Shown: positions 10,736 through 20,920, counted from the stretch's first letter. The stretch: 64,000 nucleotides of DNA from Magnetofaba australis IT-1 (GCF_002109495.1 NZ_LVJN01000020.1:480300-544299), one strand, 5' to 3'. Notes: generated by a model not told the origin, from the letters alone. Translations and numbers: made by a program.

Positions 10736-12091
10736 TCAGCGAATCAGCGGCGACCACGACGCGCCGGAAGCCTCGACGCCATCGGGCAGTCGCACCCGGC
10801 GCTCGTTGGCGCCGGTGACGTCGATGGTGTAGAGGTGCTGTTCGCCGGAGCCGCGCTCCTGGCGCGAGAACAGAATCACGCGGCCATTGGGCGACCAGGT
10901 GGGCTCTTCGTCCATCCAGGAGTCGGTGAGCAGTTGCACGTTCTTGCCATCGGCGTCCATTACGCCGATGCGGAATTTCCCGCCCTCGTTGCGCACAAAG
11001 GCCATGCGGTCGCCGTTGGGCGACCACGCCGGGTCGAGATTGCGCTTGCCTTCGAAGGTGAGGCGTTCGGGATTGCCGCCGCGAGCGCGCACGGTGTAGA
11101 TCTGCGGTTTGCCGCCGGAGCGGTCGGAGACGAACGCCAGGGTCTCGCCATCGGGGGACCAGGTGGGCGAGGTGTCGATGCCCGGATGGCGGGTGATGCG
11201 CTTGAGCTGGCCGGTGGTGAGATTCTGTACATAGATCTCGGGGTTGCCGTCCTTACTCAGGGTCAGCGCCATTTTGGTTCCGTCCGGCGACCACGACGGC
11301 GTGCTGTTGAGGCCGGGGAAGGCGGTCAGACGCACGCGCTTGCCGGTATACAGCTCCCAGCGATAGATGCGCGGTTCGCCGCTCTCATAGGAGATGTAAA
11401 ACAGGCGTTCGCCATCGGGGGAGAAGCGCGGCGAGAGCACCAGTTGATCCTTCACCCCCAGATCCAGGTCGATGCGGTTGGCGCCGTCGGCGTCCATCAT
11501 CGCCAGCCATTTGCGCCGCCCTTCGCCGGCCACAAAGGCGATGCGCGAGGTGAAGTAGCCCTCCTGCCCGGTCAGACGCTTATAGATTTCGTCGGAGACG
11601 CGGTGGGCCACATGGCGCCAATCGTTGATGGTGGCCGAGAAGCGCCACCCTTTGCCGATGAGTTTGCCTTGGGCGACGTCGTAGAGGTAGAAGTCCACGC
11701 GCAGTTTGTCGCCATCGCGCAGGGCGGAGCCGCCCACCACCGCGTCGGCGCCCACCAGTCGCCACTCGCGATAGTTGGGGCCGCGATTCCACAGATCCAG
11801 CGACCCCTGCAAGTAGGTGTCGGGGTTCTGAATTTTGAAGAAGCCGGAGTTGCCCAGGTCGGCGGACACCACTTCGGTGATGCGCTGGCTGAGGGCGTCG
11901 GGGGCGCCGCTCTTGCCCTGGGCGTTCTGACTGACGAACGCGGGCAGGGCGATGGGCATGGCGGTGAGGCCCTTTTTAAACACCAGCTTGCGCGCGTGGG
12001 CCGACTCACAGGAGAAACTCAGAACAAGCGCGACCGCGGTTAGCAGAAGCGCCATTCGGCGCGCGACGCCAGGGCTGCGAACACGATTCAT
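10736..12091 (-). CDS. tolB: Tol-Pal translocation protein TolB
   Basis: TolB is the periplasmic beta-propeller that binds Pal and TolA. After a signal peptide ending near AHA (about residue 34) there is an N-terminal alpha/beta domain and then a six-bladed propeller visible as repeats of the pattern PxWSPDGxxxAF (about residues 235-430). The start is the ATG at 12091, eleven bases after the tolA stop and behind a GAAGAG ribosome site, giving 451 residues; the frame stays open to 12142 but that part overlaps tolA. Confidence 0.96.
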   Translation of the reverse strand: MNRVRSPGVARRMALLLTAVALVLSFSCESAHARKLVFKKGLTAMPIALPAFVSQNAQGKSGAPDALSQRITEVVSADLGNSGFFKIQNPDTYLQGSLDLWNRGPNYREWRLVGADAVVGGSALRDGDKLRVDFYLYDVAQGKLIGKGWRFSATINDWRHVAHRVSDEIYKRLTGQEGYFTSRIAFVAGEGRRKWLAMMDADGANRIDLDLGVKDQLVLSPRFSPDGERLFYISYESGEPRIYRWELYTGKRVRLTAFPGLNSTPSWSPDGTKMALTLSKDGNPEIYVQNLTTGQLKRITRHPGIDTSPTWSPDGETLAFVSDRSGGKPQIYTVRARGGNPERLTFEGKRNLDPAWSPNGDRMAFVRNEGGKFRIGVMDADGKNVQLLTDSWMDEEPTWSPNGRVILFSRQERGSGEQHLYTIDVTGANERRVRLPDGVEASGASWSPLIR

Positions 12092-12102
12092 CTCTTCAAT
12101 CC

Positions 12103-13146
<1,044 letters not shown>

Positions 13147-13157
13147 GCGTCCGATCC

Positions 13158-13589
13158 TCAGCTTTTGGGCGGTTGGGTGATCAGGCTCACGCGGCGGATG
13201 CCCGCTGCGTGCAGACGCCCCATCACCTCCATCACCGATCCATAGGCGGCGTTGCGATCGCCGCGCACGAAGATCTGGATATTGGGGTTCTGGTCGCGGA
13301 TGGCGCGCACTTTGGTCACCATCTCATCCATGGTGACGGGCTGCGTCTCAATGGCGGGGGCGCCATTGGCGGTGACCGAGATCACCAGCGGCTCCGCTTG
13401 GGACGGCAGCGGGTCGGAGCTGGTTCCGGGGAGATTGACCTCCACCCCTTGGGTGAGCAGCGGCGCGGTGACCATAAAGATGATCAGCAGCACTAGCATG
13501 ATATCCACCAGCGGAGTGACGTTGATTTCGCTCATGGGGCGTTCGGGACGTTGTCCCAAGCCGCCGCCCATGCCGACGTTCATGCCCAT
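13158..13589 (-). CDS. tolR: TolR, proton-channel subunit of the Tol motor
   Basis: The 143-residue ExbD/TolR family protein has a cytoplasmic N terminus rich in Gly/Met, the family motif [19 protein letters not shown] containing the proton-carrying Asp (about residue 28) inside the single membrane helix, and a periplasmic domain. It works with TolQ to convert the proton gradient into motion of TolA. It lies 11 bases upstream of tolA. It is separated from tolQ by 296 bases that contain a repeat element, which is unusual for this tightly linked pair. Confidence 0.95.
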   Translation of the reverse strand: MGMNVGMGGGLGQRPERPMSEINVTPLVDIMLVLLIIFMVTAPLLTQGVEVNLPGTSSDPLPSQAEPLVISVTANGAPAIETQPVTMDEMVTKVRAIRDQNPNIQIFVRGDRNAAYGSVMEVMGRLHAAGIRRVSLITQPPKS

Positions 13590-13724
13590 TGTGACGCTCC
13601 CTTGCGTGACAGGCGTATGGTTCGATGCGCGTGATGTCTCTTACTGGACGTTGAACGCGCGAAAGCCGAATAAAGCACGGCTGCCAAATTAACGAGGGTC
13701 CAGGGAAATCGGATTTGTCCCGAT

Positions 13725-13860
13725 TGGCCTGGCGGGTCGAGGGCAGAGCCCTCGTGGGTGCAGGGCAAAGCCCTGCCGGGTCACGGGCAGAGCCCGTGTG
13801 GGTCCAGGGCGGCGCCCTGGTGGGGTTTGGGGCGAAGCCCCAATATCTCCAATCGTCCAA
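13725..13860. repeat. hairpin-string repeat element, copy 1 (tolQ-tolR gap)
   Basis: Between tolQ and tolR lies a string of short GC hairpins, each of form (cgagggc)aga(gccctcg), (cagggc)aaa(gccctg), (acgggc)aga(gcccgt), (ccagggc)ggc(gccctgg), (ttggggc)gaa(gccccaa), spaced by about 8 bases with GGGTC-like joints. Reverse-complement order and sequence match the copy at 21115-21248. It sits inside the tol operon, where it could pause or terminate transcription. The rest of 13590-13724 holds no gene that I can see. Confidence 0.85.
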
Positions 13861-13885
13861 TCAGTTCAACGATTGCCCAAAAAGA

Positions 13886-14581
13886 TCATCCAGCCTTGCG
13901 GCGGGAGGAGGCGCGGCGCTCCAGGATGTTGAGGAACTCGGCGCCGAAGTTGTCCATTTTGCTGTGCAGTCGGCGCAATTCGGCGGAGAACTTGTTGTAG
14001 GCGATCACCGCCGGGATGGCGGCCACCAGACCCATGGCGGTGGCGATGAGGGCTTCGGCGATGCCCGGGGCGACCATGGCCAGAGTGGTGGTCTTGGCGC
14101 CAGCCAGACCCATGAAGGCGTTCATGATGCCCCACACGGTGCCGAACAGACCCACGAAGGGGCTGGTGGCGCCGACGGTGGCCAGGAAGGTCAAGCCGCT
14201 CTCGAGCCGCTCCACTTCGCGATTGAGCGCCACGGTCATGGCGCGACGCACATTGGAGACCAGATCGCCCTCGTCATGGGGCGTATCGCCGCTCTCCCAG
14301 CGCTTCCATTCGCGAAAGCCGGAGGTGAACATCACCACGATGGGACTGTCGGGCCACTCGTCATTGGCGGTTTGGAACAGCTGCGCCACCGAGCCGCCGC
14401 TCCAGAAGCGCTCTTCGAACTGCGACGACTCCTTGCGAATACGGCGATAGCGGCGCCATTTGTCGAAGATGTAGGCCCACGAGACCACCGAGGCGATCAG
14501 CAGCGCCAGCATCACCAGTTTCACCACCGGACCAGCCTGAATAACCAGCGTCCAGGCGCTATGATTCAATTGTGCGTCCAT
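13886..14581 (-). CDS. tolQ: TolQ, motor stator subunit
   Basis: The 231-residue MotA/TolQ/ExbB family protein has three membrane segments: about residues 18-37, 135-158 and 170-192. The conserved stretch ATVGATSPFVGLFGTVWGIMNAF marks the second helix of the channel. TolQ forms the pentameric stator around TolR in the inner membrane. ybgC lies 15 bases upstream, in the canonical order ybgC-tolQ-tolR-tolA-tolB-pal. Confidence 0.96.
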   Translation of the reverse strand: MDAQLNHSAWTLVIQAGPVVKLVMLALLIASVVSWAYIFDKWRRYRRIRKESSQFEERFWSGGSVAQLFQTANDEWPDSPIVVMFTSGFREWKRWESGDTPHDEGDLVSNVRRAMTVALNREVERLESGLTFLATVGATSPFVGLFGTVWGIMNAFMGLAGAKTTTLAMVAPGIAEALIATAMGLVAAIPAVIAYNKFSAELRRLHSKMDNFGAEFLNILERRASSRRKAG

Positions 14582-14596
14582 GATTCCTGCGTCGCC

Positions 14597-15016
14597 TCAT
14601 TCAAAGAGTTGTTGCAAAACTTGCGCGGGGATGCGGATGGGCTTGAACTCTTCGCCCACGCAGGCGATGCGCGCGGTGGCGGCGATCAACCGCGCGCCGT
14701 CCCGTTCGATGGTTTGCTCCAGCTCGAAGCTGGCTTGCCTGCGACGGCGGATTGACACCGTCACCGTCAAAAGGTCGTCGAGTCGCGCCGGGCTGATGAA
14801 ATCCACCGCCATATGGGTCACCACAAAGCGGGCCCCGGTTGCGGCGAACAGCGCTTCCTGTTCCAAACCGGCGCTGCGCAGCCACTCGGTGCGGGTGCGC
14901 TCAAGAAAGTTCAGATATTGGCTGTGGTAGACCACGCCACCGGCGTCGGTGTCTTCGTAGTAGACCCGAATGGGCCATTCGAAGCGCTCGATGTTATTGA
15001 TTTTACAATCGCTCAA
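14597..15016 (-). CDS. ybgC: YbgC, Tol-Pal-linked acyl-CoA thioesterase
   Basis: This 139-residue hotdog protein has the 4-hydroxybenzoyl-CoA thioesterase-type signature [19 protein letters not shown] (about residues 19-37) with the catalytic Asp. YbgC enzymes hydrolyse short-chain or lipid-related acyl-CoAs and are typically encoded with tolQRAB. The only sensible start is a TTG at 15016; it overlaps the ruvB stop codon by 3 bases (TTGA) and follows an AGGA sequence, so translation is coupled to ruvB. Confidence 0.93.
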   Translation of the reverse strand: MSDCKINNIERFEWPIRVYYEDTDAGGVVYHSQYLNFLERTRTEWLRSAGLEQEALFAATGARFVVTHMAVDFISPARLDDLLTVTVSIRRRRQASFELEQTIERDGARLIAATARIACVGEEFKPIRIPAQVLQQLFE

Positions 15017-16047
15017 AGCAATCGTCCTTGTGCGCCGCCGGGGACGCTAATGCGCAAATGATCAAACGCGCGCGCGGTGGCTTTGCGTCCGCGCGGGGTG
15101 CGATCGAGCATGCCTTCCTTGACCAGATAGGGCTCGATCACATCTTCAATGGTGTTGCGATCTTCGCCGATGGCTGCGGCCAGGGTATCCAGGCCGGTGG
15201 GGCCGCCGTCGAACTTTTCAATCAAGACGCCAAGCAAGCGCCGGTCCATATTGTCCAGACCGAAGGCGTCCACCTCCAATTGGGTCAGCGCCGCGTCGGC
15301 CAGGGCGTGGTCGATAATGCCGCCGCCCTGGATCTGGGCGAAGTCGCGCACGCGGCGCAGCAGGCGGTTGGCGATGCGCGGGGTGCCGCGGGAGCGTCGC
15401 GCCAGTTCATACGCTCCGGCGGGCTCCATGGGGATGCCGAGGATGGACGCAGAACGTGAAACGATGATGGCGAGCTCTTCCGGCGTATAAAACTCCATGC
15501 GCGCGAGGATGCCGAAGCGGTCGCGCAGGGGGCCGGTGAGCATGCCGGCGCGGGTGGTGGCGCCGAGCAGGGTAAAGCGGGGCAGATCGATCTTCACCGA
15601 GCGCGCCGAGGGGCCTTCGCCGATGATGATATCCAGTTGGTAGTCCTCCATGGCCGGGTAGAGGATCTCCTCCACGGCGGGGGAGAGGCGGTGGATTTCG
15701 TCCACAAAGAGGACGTCGCCGGGGTTGAGATTGGTCAACAGCGCGGCCAGATCGCCCGCTTTTTCGATGACGGGGCCGGAGGTGGCGCGCAGGCCGACGC
15801 CCATTTCGATGGCGACGATTTGCGCCAGGGTGGTTTTGCCCAGGCCGGGGGGGCCGTGTAGCAGCATGTGATCCAACGCTTCGCCGCGGGCGCGGGCGGC
15901 ATCGAGGAACACTTGCAGGTTGCCTTTGAGCTGTTGCTGGCCGATGAACTCTTGCAGCGCGCGGGGGCGCAGGCTGACTTCTTGGCGGGATTCGCCGAGT
16001 TCGGCTTCACTGGAGATCAGGCGTGGGTCTGAGAGGTCTTCGTCCAT
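15013..16047 (-). CDS. ruvB: Holliday junction helicase RuvB
   Basis: RuvB is the hexameric AAA+ motor that drives branch migration of Holliday junctions with RuvA. It has Walker [10 protein letters not shown] (about residues 62-70), Walker [11 protein letters not shown], sensor 1 GATTRAG and the C-terminal winged-helix ending in [16 protein letters not shown]. The length of 344 residues is normal. It is separated from ruvA by an 846-base repeat-rich spacer, whereas these genes are usually adjacent; its promoter should lie in or next to that spacer. Confidence 0.97.
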   Translation of the reverse strand: MDEDLSDPRLISSEAELGESRQEVSLRPRALQEFIGQQQLKGNLQVFLDAARARGEALDHMLLHGPPGLGKTTLAQIVAIEMGVGLRATSGPVIEKAGDLAALLTNLNPGDVLFVDEIHRLSPAVEEILYPAMEDYQLDIIIGEGPSARSVKIDLPRFTLLGATTRAGMLTGPLRDRFGILARMEFYTPEELAIIVSRSASILGIPMEPAGAYELARRSRGTPRIANRLLRRVRDFAQIQGGGIIDHALADAALTQLEVDAFGLDNMDRRLLGVLIEKFDGGPTGLDTLAAAIGEDRNTIEDVIEPYLVKEGMLDRTPRGRKATARAFDHLRISVPGGAQGRLL

Positions 16048-16109
16048 GAATCCCGTGTCTCGTTAGGATGTGCAAAATGTTTGCGTGACGCTGTTGGAGC
16101 GAGCGCTGA

Positions 16110-16215
16110 CTATTGGCCGCCGACTGGTCGGCGGCGGGATTCTTAAGGGTCTGTGACCCTTAAGCGGGTCCAGGGCGGAGCCCTGGCGGATTATTAAGGC
16201 GGAGCCTTAATATCT
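16110..16215. repeat. hairpin-string repeat element, copy 2
   Basis: The copy begins with an inverted repeat GCCGCCGA-ctg-gTCGGCGGC, followed by hairpins on CTTAAGGGTC/GACCCTTAAG, CCAGGGC/GCCCTGG and TTAAGGC/GCCTTAA, ending in the AATATCT motif seen in other copies. Orientation agrees with copy 1. It is the start of the 16048-16893 non-coding spacer between ruvB and ruvA. Confidence 0.8.
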
Positions 16216-16340
16216 AATTTTTTGAAATCGCGCCCCTTTTCAAAGAAAAATTGCGCAGCAATTTTGTGGGGCGCTTCCTGACTCAATTTGCTCCGGCAAA
16301 TTGAGAGAGGGGTCTGGGGAAGCTTCCCTAGTATGCCGCC

Positions 16341-16500
16341 AAAGGCGGCGGTTTTGTCCTTGCGCCGAACATCGCCAAAAGGGCGGTTTTGTCCTTGCGC
16401 CGAACATCGCCAAAAGGGCGGTTTTGTCCTTGCGCCGAACATCGCCAAAAGGGCGGTTTTGGCCTCGCTCCCAACTTCGTCAACGGGGCGGTTCTGGTCT
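16341..16500. repeat. 35-bp direct tandem repeat array between ruvB and ruvA
   Basis: A 35-base unit containing GGCGGTTTTGTCCTTGCGCC is repeated about five times head to tail: landmarks recur at 16356, 16391, 16426, 16461 and 16496. The first three units are nearly identical; the last two are diverged. The units touch each other without spacers, so this is not a CRISPR. Open frames across it are only a by-product of repetition. Confidence 0.9.
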
Positions 16501-16544
16501 AGCGCAAAGAGCGTGCCCGTGAAATTTTCCCGCACACACTTTTC

Positions 16545-16880
16545 CCCCTCGCCGGATGGCGGCTTTTACTGCATTCGCCGTCCTGCGGACGACAGCGCTG
16601 CGCGCCTGCTCACCGCCGTTTCCCCGACGGCCTCCTTGCGGGCTCGTCGTTCCTGCTCACTCTGCAGCCCTGTAACAGGCTCGCACTCTGTTCAGCGGGG
16701 AAACGGCTTAAAGATTAAAGATATTGAGGGCTCTGCCCTCAAACTCCCGAAAAGAAAAAGCCAAACCTTGGGGCGCCGCCCCAAACCCCGCTGGGGGCGC
16801 GGCCCCCAGACCCCGCCGCCGACCAGTCGGCGGCCAATAGATACACTGGCTCGGCCTCATTCCCGCACACACTTTTATAC
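16545..16880. repeat. long hairpin-string repeat element, copy 3
   Basis: The left part has CGCCGTCCTGCGGACGAC, then CTGCTCACC and CCGTTTCCCC, and a partner GGGGAAACGGC near 16697-16707. Then come a GAGGGC/GCCCTC hairpin, CCTTGGGGCG-CCGCCCCAA, CCCGCTGGGGGC-GCGGCCCCCAG and GCCGCCGACC/GGTCGGCGGC. The same order of blocks recurs at 36331-36612 and, inverted, at 35624-35910. It ends just before ruvA. I see no gene in 16048-16893. Confidence 0.85.
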
Positions 16881-16893
16881 TGTGCTGGCTCAG

Positions 16894-17520
16894 TTAACTC
16901 TGTGGCGAGAGCAGCTTCAGCGCAACCTTGATCAACTCGCCCAAATCCTCAATATCGCCGCTGTTCAGCGCCTTGGCCAGGGCCGCATCCGCTTGGTTAC
17001 GCTTATAACCCAAATTCACCAACGCCGACGCCGCCTCCTCACGCAATCCCACCGGCGCGGCAAAGCCCATCTCGCCCCCAGGCAAGGCAACGCCGCCAGG
17101 AGCCGCAAAGCCCCCCAACGCCGCCATCTTCTCCTTCAGCTCCATGGCGATGCGCTGCGCCCCCTTCTTACCCACCCCCGGCGCCCGTGAAATCGCCGTG
17201 ATGTCGCCATTGGCAATGGCCTGCGCCAAAGCGTCCGCCGGATGGGTGGAGAGCAGCGCCAAAGCGATCTTCGCCCCCACACCGCTCACTGATGTGAGCA
17301 AGCCAAATAGCCGCTTCTGCTTCTCCTCATGGAAGCCATACAGGTGGAAAGCGTCCTCGCGCACCACCGTGATGGTGAAGAGTTGCGCCGATTCACCCAA
17401 CGGCGGCAATGCCGAGTAGGTGGAGAGCGGGATGAACACCCGGTAGCCCACGCCGCCCACGTCGAGAATGGCGTAATCAGGCTGTTTGTCGGCAACGGTT
17501 CCGCGAAGGTGTGCGATCAT
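16894..17520 (-). CDS. ruvA: Holliday junction protein RuvA
   Basis: RuvA tetramers hold Holliday junctions open and load RuvB. The N-terminal OB-fold begins MIAHLRGTV; helix-hairpin-helix motifs are visible as SGVGAKIALALLS and APGVGKKGAQRIAMEL (about residues 70-130); the C-terminal three-helix domain that touches RuvB is the segment REEAASALVNLGYKRNQADAALAKAL. Starting at the ATG at 17520 gives 208 residues, the usual size. The frame is open to 17634 but the extra residues are unlike any RuvA. Its ruvC partner lies 2.1 kb upstream beyond inserted genes. Confidence 0.95.
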   Translation of the reverse strand: MIAHLRGTVADKQPDYAILDVGGVGYRVFIPLSTYSALPPLGESAQLFTITVVREDAFHLYGFHEEKQKRLFGLLTSVSGVGAKIALALLSTHPADALAQAIANGDITAISRAPGVGKKGAQRIAMELKEKMAALGGFAAPGGVALPGGEMGFAAPVGLREEAASALVNLGYKRNQADAALAKALNSGDIEDLGELIKVALKLLSPQS

Positions 17521-17753
17521 GAGCGTTGATTGGGCATCAAAAAACGTGGAGGACAGGAGATCCGTATTCGTTGAGCGCATCAGCATCATACTGGCGCGCG
17601 GACCGTGGGAGAAGTGGCGGCGTGTATCGCCCATGCTTGGGCTCTTCGCGCAACTTTGCTAGGGTTTCGTAAACCCATTTGGAAATACGCAACAGATTTG
17701 GGTCGTGCGCATAAGAAGCGCCAGTTGTTCGATACAATGAGCAGGAGAGTAAA

Positions 17754-18188
17754 ATGAGAAATTTAAATCGTAAAACGTTTTCCCGCATGGCGCTGGCGGG
17801 TTTGGGGGTGGCCGGTGCGCTGATTTTCACTCCACACGCGCACGCGCACCATCCGTTTGCGGCGGAATATTCTCGCCAACACCCCGTGACCCTCAGTGGC
17901 GTCGTCACCAAAGTGGCGTGGACCAATCCGCATATCCATCTCTATATGAACGTGAGGAGCGCCGAGTCAGGCAAGGTGAGTAACTGGACAGTGGAGATGG
18001 GGGCGCCGCATCTGCTGCAACGGCGCGGATGGCGTCGCAATACGCTGACTACCGGAACCCAAATTACAGTGGATGGATTTTTGGCGCGAAATGGCTCAAG
18101 CAGAATCAACGCACAAAGCGTTACGCTGATGGGGGGCGTGAAGCTGGATGCGGGCAGTTCGCAGTTGGATCGCAATACCGACAATTAA
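17754..18188 (+). CDS. DUF6152-like exported protein
   Basis: The 144-residue product starts with a Tat/Sec-like signal (RNLNRKTFSRMALAGLGVAGALIF...AHA, about residues 2-34). The mature part opens with HHPFAAEYSRQHPVTLSGVV and continues KVAWTNPHIHLYMNV, the hallmark of a small periplasmic family known as DUF6152. Its function is unknown; the beta-rich sequence resembles OB-type folds (inference). An AGGAG site lies 6 bases before the ATG. It is transcribed opposite to the ruv genes and heads a small island with the frameshifted gene that follows. Confidence 0.75.
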   Translation: MRNLNRKTFSRMALAGLGVAGALIFTPHAHAHHPFAAEYSRQHPVTLSGVVTKVAWTNPHIHLYMNVRSAESGKVSNWTVEMGAPHLLQRRGWRRNTLTTGTQITVDGFLARNGSSRINAQSVTLMGGVKLDAGSSQLDRNTDN

Positions 18189-18221
18189 TCATAACCCATA
18201 GGACTGAAAGCGAAGGGGCTG

Positions 18222-18832
18222 ATGGGAAAAGTCGATTTAAAGAAAGAGCTTAAATCCCTCTATGCGGCATCGCAAAAGAGCCACGCGTTGGTCAACGTTC
18301 CGGCCATGAACTTCCTCATGATTGATGGCCAGGGCGATCCCAATACCCGCCAGCGTTTGCCGAAGCCATTGAGGCGCTCTTCGCGGTGGCCTATGGGCTG
18401 AAGTTCGCGATTAAAAAGGGGCCGGAGGCTGTCGATTATGGCGTCATGCCGCTGGAAGGGCTGTGGTGGAGCGACGATATGGCCGACTTCGCCACCGGCA
18501 ACAGAGCAGCGTGGCGCTGGACCCTGATGATCATGCAGCCGCAGTGGATTACCCCGGAATTGGTTACGCAGACCATGGCTGAGGTGGCCAGCAAGAAGGC
18601 GCCGCCCGCGCTGGAGTCGATGCGCTTTGAGTCGTTGCATGAAGGACCCAGCGCGCAGATTCTCCATGTCGGTCCCTACAGCGCCGAGGCGCCGACCATT
18701 GAAGGGCTACACGCCTTTATCGCCGAGCAGGGGCGTCAGCGGCGCGGCAAGCACCATGAAATCTATCTGAATGACGCCCGCCGCACCGCGCCGGAGAAGC
18801 TCAAGACCCTCATTCGGCAACCCGTCGCATAA
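18222..18832 (+). pseudogene. GyrI-like small-molecule-binding protein, frameshifted
   Basis: From the ATG at 18222 the frame reads MGKVDLKKELKSLYAAS and NFLMIDGQGDPNT, typical of the GyrI-like small-molecule-binding family. It then goes out of frame; from about 18356 the same family continues in another frame with FAEAIEALFAVAYGLKFAIK, then DYGVMPLEGLWW and KHHEIYLNDARRTAPEKLKT to the stop at 18832. Restoring one base between about 18345 and 18356 would give a normal protein of about 203 residues. So one base is missing, either a true mutation or a sequencing error. The second half has no start of its own before 18386. Confidence 0.8.
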
Positions 18833-18879
18833 CATGTGCGCAGCCCAGGCGGGAGAGTCGAAGGGTGGCGTGTGTGTGG

Positions 18880-18960
18880 TTTGAGCGCTCTGCGGCCATC
18901 GTGCTGATAGCCGCAGAGCGTGCGCTGAAGGGGGCGCGCCCGGCGCGCAGCCGGGCGTTG
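18880..18960. other. hairpins between convergent genes
   Basis: Two inverted repeats lie between the convergent genes ending at 18832 and 18964: CGCTCTGCGGC (18886-18896) with GCCGCAGAGCG (18910-18920), and a second short one on CGCCCGGC/GCCGGGCG just before 18964. Neither is followed by a T run, so they may be terminators of weak type or simply structural. Confidence 0.4.
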
Positions 18961-18963
18961 GCG

Positions 18964-19326
18964 TTATTCCACCACGGCGTAGGTGCGTTCGTTCTTCTCA
19001 TCCCACTTGAGGATGACCGTGCTGATGTTGCACAGATTGATGTCGTGCCACACCACCTCTTCCCCATCGGGATAGACGGCCAGAAAATCCCACAAGCAGG
19101 CTTCGGTATCGCGGGCAAAGGTGATGGTGACCGAGTCCATATCCGGCAGTTGATCCCGCCCCAGAATATCCTCTTCCCAGTTTTGACTACTGGCGGGGGA
19201 GGCGAAGAACTGGTCGATGGGGTCGCCGGTCTGGTTGACCAGCATAAAGTCCTGTTGACCCGCAAAGGCGGGGGCGGCAAGGCTGAAACAGAGTGCGAGG
19301 AAAGCGGCAAAACCCAGCTTTTTCAT
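18964..19326 (-). CDS. small exported protein of unknown function
   Basis: A clear Sec signal peptide (MKKLGFAAFLALCFSLAAPAFA, 22 residues) precedes a mature domain of about 98 residues with the pattern LVNQTGDPIDQFFASPASSQNWEEDILG and a later CLWDF and LCNIS. I recall a family of small periplasmic proteins with this NxTG...SPSS...W..D.LG layout, sometimes misnamed; its function is unknown. The two cysteines may form a disulfide. The ATG at 19326 is chosen because AGGAG lies 7 bases before it; the ATG six bases earlier is too close. It sits in the island that separates ruvC from ruvA. Confidence 0.75.
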   Translation of the reverse strand: MKKLGFAAFLALCFSLAAPAFAGQQDFMLVNQTGDPIDQFFASPASSQNWEEDILGRDQLPDMDSVTITFARDTEACLWDFLAVYPDGEEVVWHDINLCNISTVILKWDEKNERTYAVVE

Positions 19327-19613
19327 TCTCATTCTCCTGGATACAACGACGTCGGCAAATCGCCGGAAAGCGTGTGCGGCGCACCAAGGGAGATCGCCGC
19401 ATCACGCCAGAGATACGCACAAGGAGGGGCGCAGCGCCCACGGACGAGAGAGATCCCGTTGCCCGCAACTCCTGTGTGGATATTGCCAAATTGCACACAA
19501 GCCGTCCATCACCAACATGCGCAGGTTGCAGATTGCCAACGAGGCATGTAAATTTACAATTTTTGTCGTGTTAAATTCGAGGCTTGCGTGGGAAACGGCT
19601 GAGGAGGGGAGAG

Positions 19614-20138
19614 TCAGGCGAGTTTGATGCCCGCGATGGCGGCGTTGGCGCGTTGATTCCAAGCGGCCTGGTTGACATGGCAGAGGCTAACAGCCAGGGC
19701 GTCGGCGGCGTCCTGGGCGGGGATCTTGGGTAGGCAGAGCAGCATGCGCATCATCTCCTGCACCTGCTTTTTGTCGGCCTTGCCGTAGCCCACCACCGCT
19801 TTTTTAATCTGCATGGGGGTGTATTCGGCCACCGGCAGCGCCGCCGCGCCCGCCGCCACAATGGCGGCGCCGCGGGCATGGCCCAGGACCAGCGCGCTGC
19901 GCACGTTCTGCGATACAAACACCTCTTCCACCGCCACGGCGTGGGGCTTGTGTTCGGCGATCACCTCGGAGAGGTCGGCAAAGATGCGGCTCAGGCGATC
20001 GGGCAGGGGCGCGCCGGACTTCTGACGCACGCAGCCGTGGGCGATGTGGAGGGCGCGCTGTCCGTCGCCCTCCACCACGCCCCAGCCCAAGACGTTGCTG
20101 CCGGGGTCAATGCCCAGCACGCGCAGCATGGCGGCCAT
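19614..20138 (-). CDS. ruvC: Holliday junction resolvase RuvC
   Basis: RuvC cuts Holliday junctions symmetrically. The 174-residue protein begins with the strand bearing the first catalytic Asp (VLGIDPGSNVLGWGV), has the catalytic Glu in VAVEEVFVSQNVRSA (about residue 70), and the C-terminal acidic pair in DAADALAVSLCH (about 143-146). An AAGGA site precedes the ATG at 20138. It follows yebC by 29 bases, as in many proteobacteria. Downstream, 287 bases without a recognisable gene lead to the inserted island. Confidence 0.96.
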   Translation of the reverse strand: MAAMLRVLGIDPGSNVLGWGVVEGDGQRALHIAHGCVRQKSGAPLPDRLSRIFADLSEVIAEHKPHAVAVEEVFVSQNVRSALVLGHARGAAIVAAGAAALPVAEYTPMQIKKAVVGYGKADKKQVQEMMRMLLCLPKIPAQDAADALAVSLCHVNQAAWNQRANAAIAGIKLA

Positions 20139-20167
20139 AGAACATCCTTGTGAGAGAAAATCGCGCC

Positions 20168-20920
20168 TTATTCGAGCTTTTCCATGATCTCGTCAGGGAT
20201 GTCGAAGTTGGCGTAGACGTGTTGCACGTCATCGTTGTCTTCAAGCATCTCCATGAGCTTGAGCATGGTGGCGGCGGGCTTCTCTTCGGTGATCTCGGTG
20301 GTGTTCTGCGGGCGCATGGTGGCCTCGGCGGAGACCGGCTTGTCATAGCCGGCTTCGGCCAGCGCTTCCTGCACGTCGGAGAGATCCTCCGGCGCAGTGA
20401 TCACCTCAAACGAGCCGTCGGCGTTGACGATATCCTCGGCGCCCGCTTCCAGCGCCGCTTCCATCAGTTCATCTTCGTCGATGCCCTCGGCGTCGAACAC
20501 AATCTGGCCTTTGTGGTCGAACATGAAGGCCACGCAGCCAGAGGTGCCCATGTTGCCGCCATATTTATTGAAGATATGGCGCACGTCGGCCACGGTGCGG
20601 TTGTTATTGTCGGTGAGGGTGTCGACGATGATGGCGGCGCCCGCCGGGCCGTAGCCCTCAAAACGGGTCTCCACGTAATCCACGCCGTCCAACTCGCCCG
20701 CGCCGCGCTTGATCGCTTTGTCGATGGTGTCCTTAGGCATGTTCTGCGCCCGCGCCGCCGTCACCCCCGCACGCAGGCGCGGGTTGGCGTTGATGTCGCT
20801 GCCGCCCATGCGCGAAGCCACCGTGATCTCTTTGATCAACTTGGTGAAGATCTTACCGCGCTTGGCGTCCTGCGCGCCTTTGCGATGCTTGATATTGGCC
20901 CATTTACTATGTCCAGCCAT
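20168..20920 (-). CDS. yebC: YebC/TACO1-family regulator or translation factor
   Basis: The 250-residue protein has the family N terminus [21 protein letters not shown], the GGDI-x-NPRLR segment and [21 protein letters not shown]. YebC-type proteins have been described both as DNA-binding regulators and as ribosome-associated factors that relieve stalling on proline stretches; the sequence does not decide between them. It is the first gene of the yebC-ruvC pair. Note that the window encodes very proline-rich proteins (TolA, one ABC transporter tail). Confidence 0.95.
   Translation of the reverse strand: MAGHSKWANIKHRKGAQDAKRGKIFTKLIKEITVASRMGGSDINANPRLRAGVTAARAQNMPKDTIDKAIKRGAGELDGVDYVETRFEGYGPAGAAIIVDTLTDNNNRTVADVRHIFNKYGGNMGTSGCVAFMFDHKGQIVFDAEGIDEDELMEAALEAGAEDIVNADGSFEVITAPEDLSDVQEALAEAGYDKPVSAEATMRPQNTTEITEEKPAATMLKLMEMLEDNDDVQHVYANFDIPDEIMEKLE

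Noticed and set aside
16341-16500. CRISPR-like direct repeats
   Set aside because: The 35-bp units touch each other without unique spacers, and no cas gene is nearby.
16288-17190. 300-codon plus-strand frame through the ruvA-ruvB spacer
   Set aside because: It covers tandem repeats, hairpin elements and the antisense of ruvA; no family resemblance.
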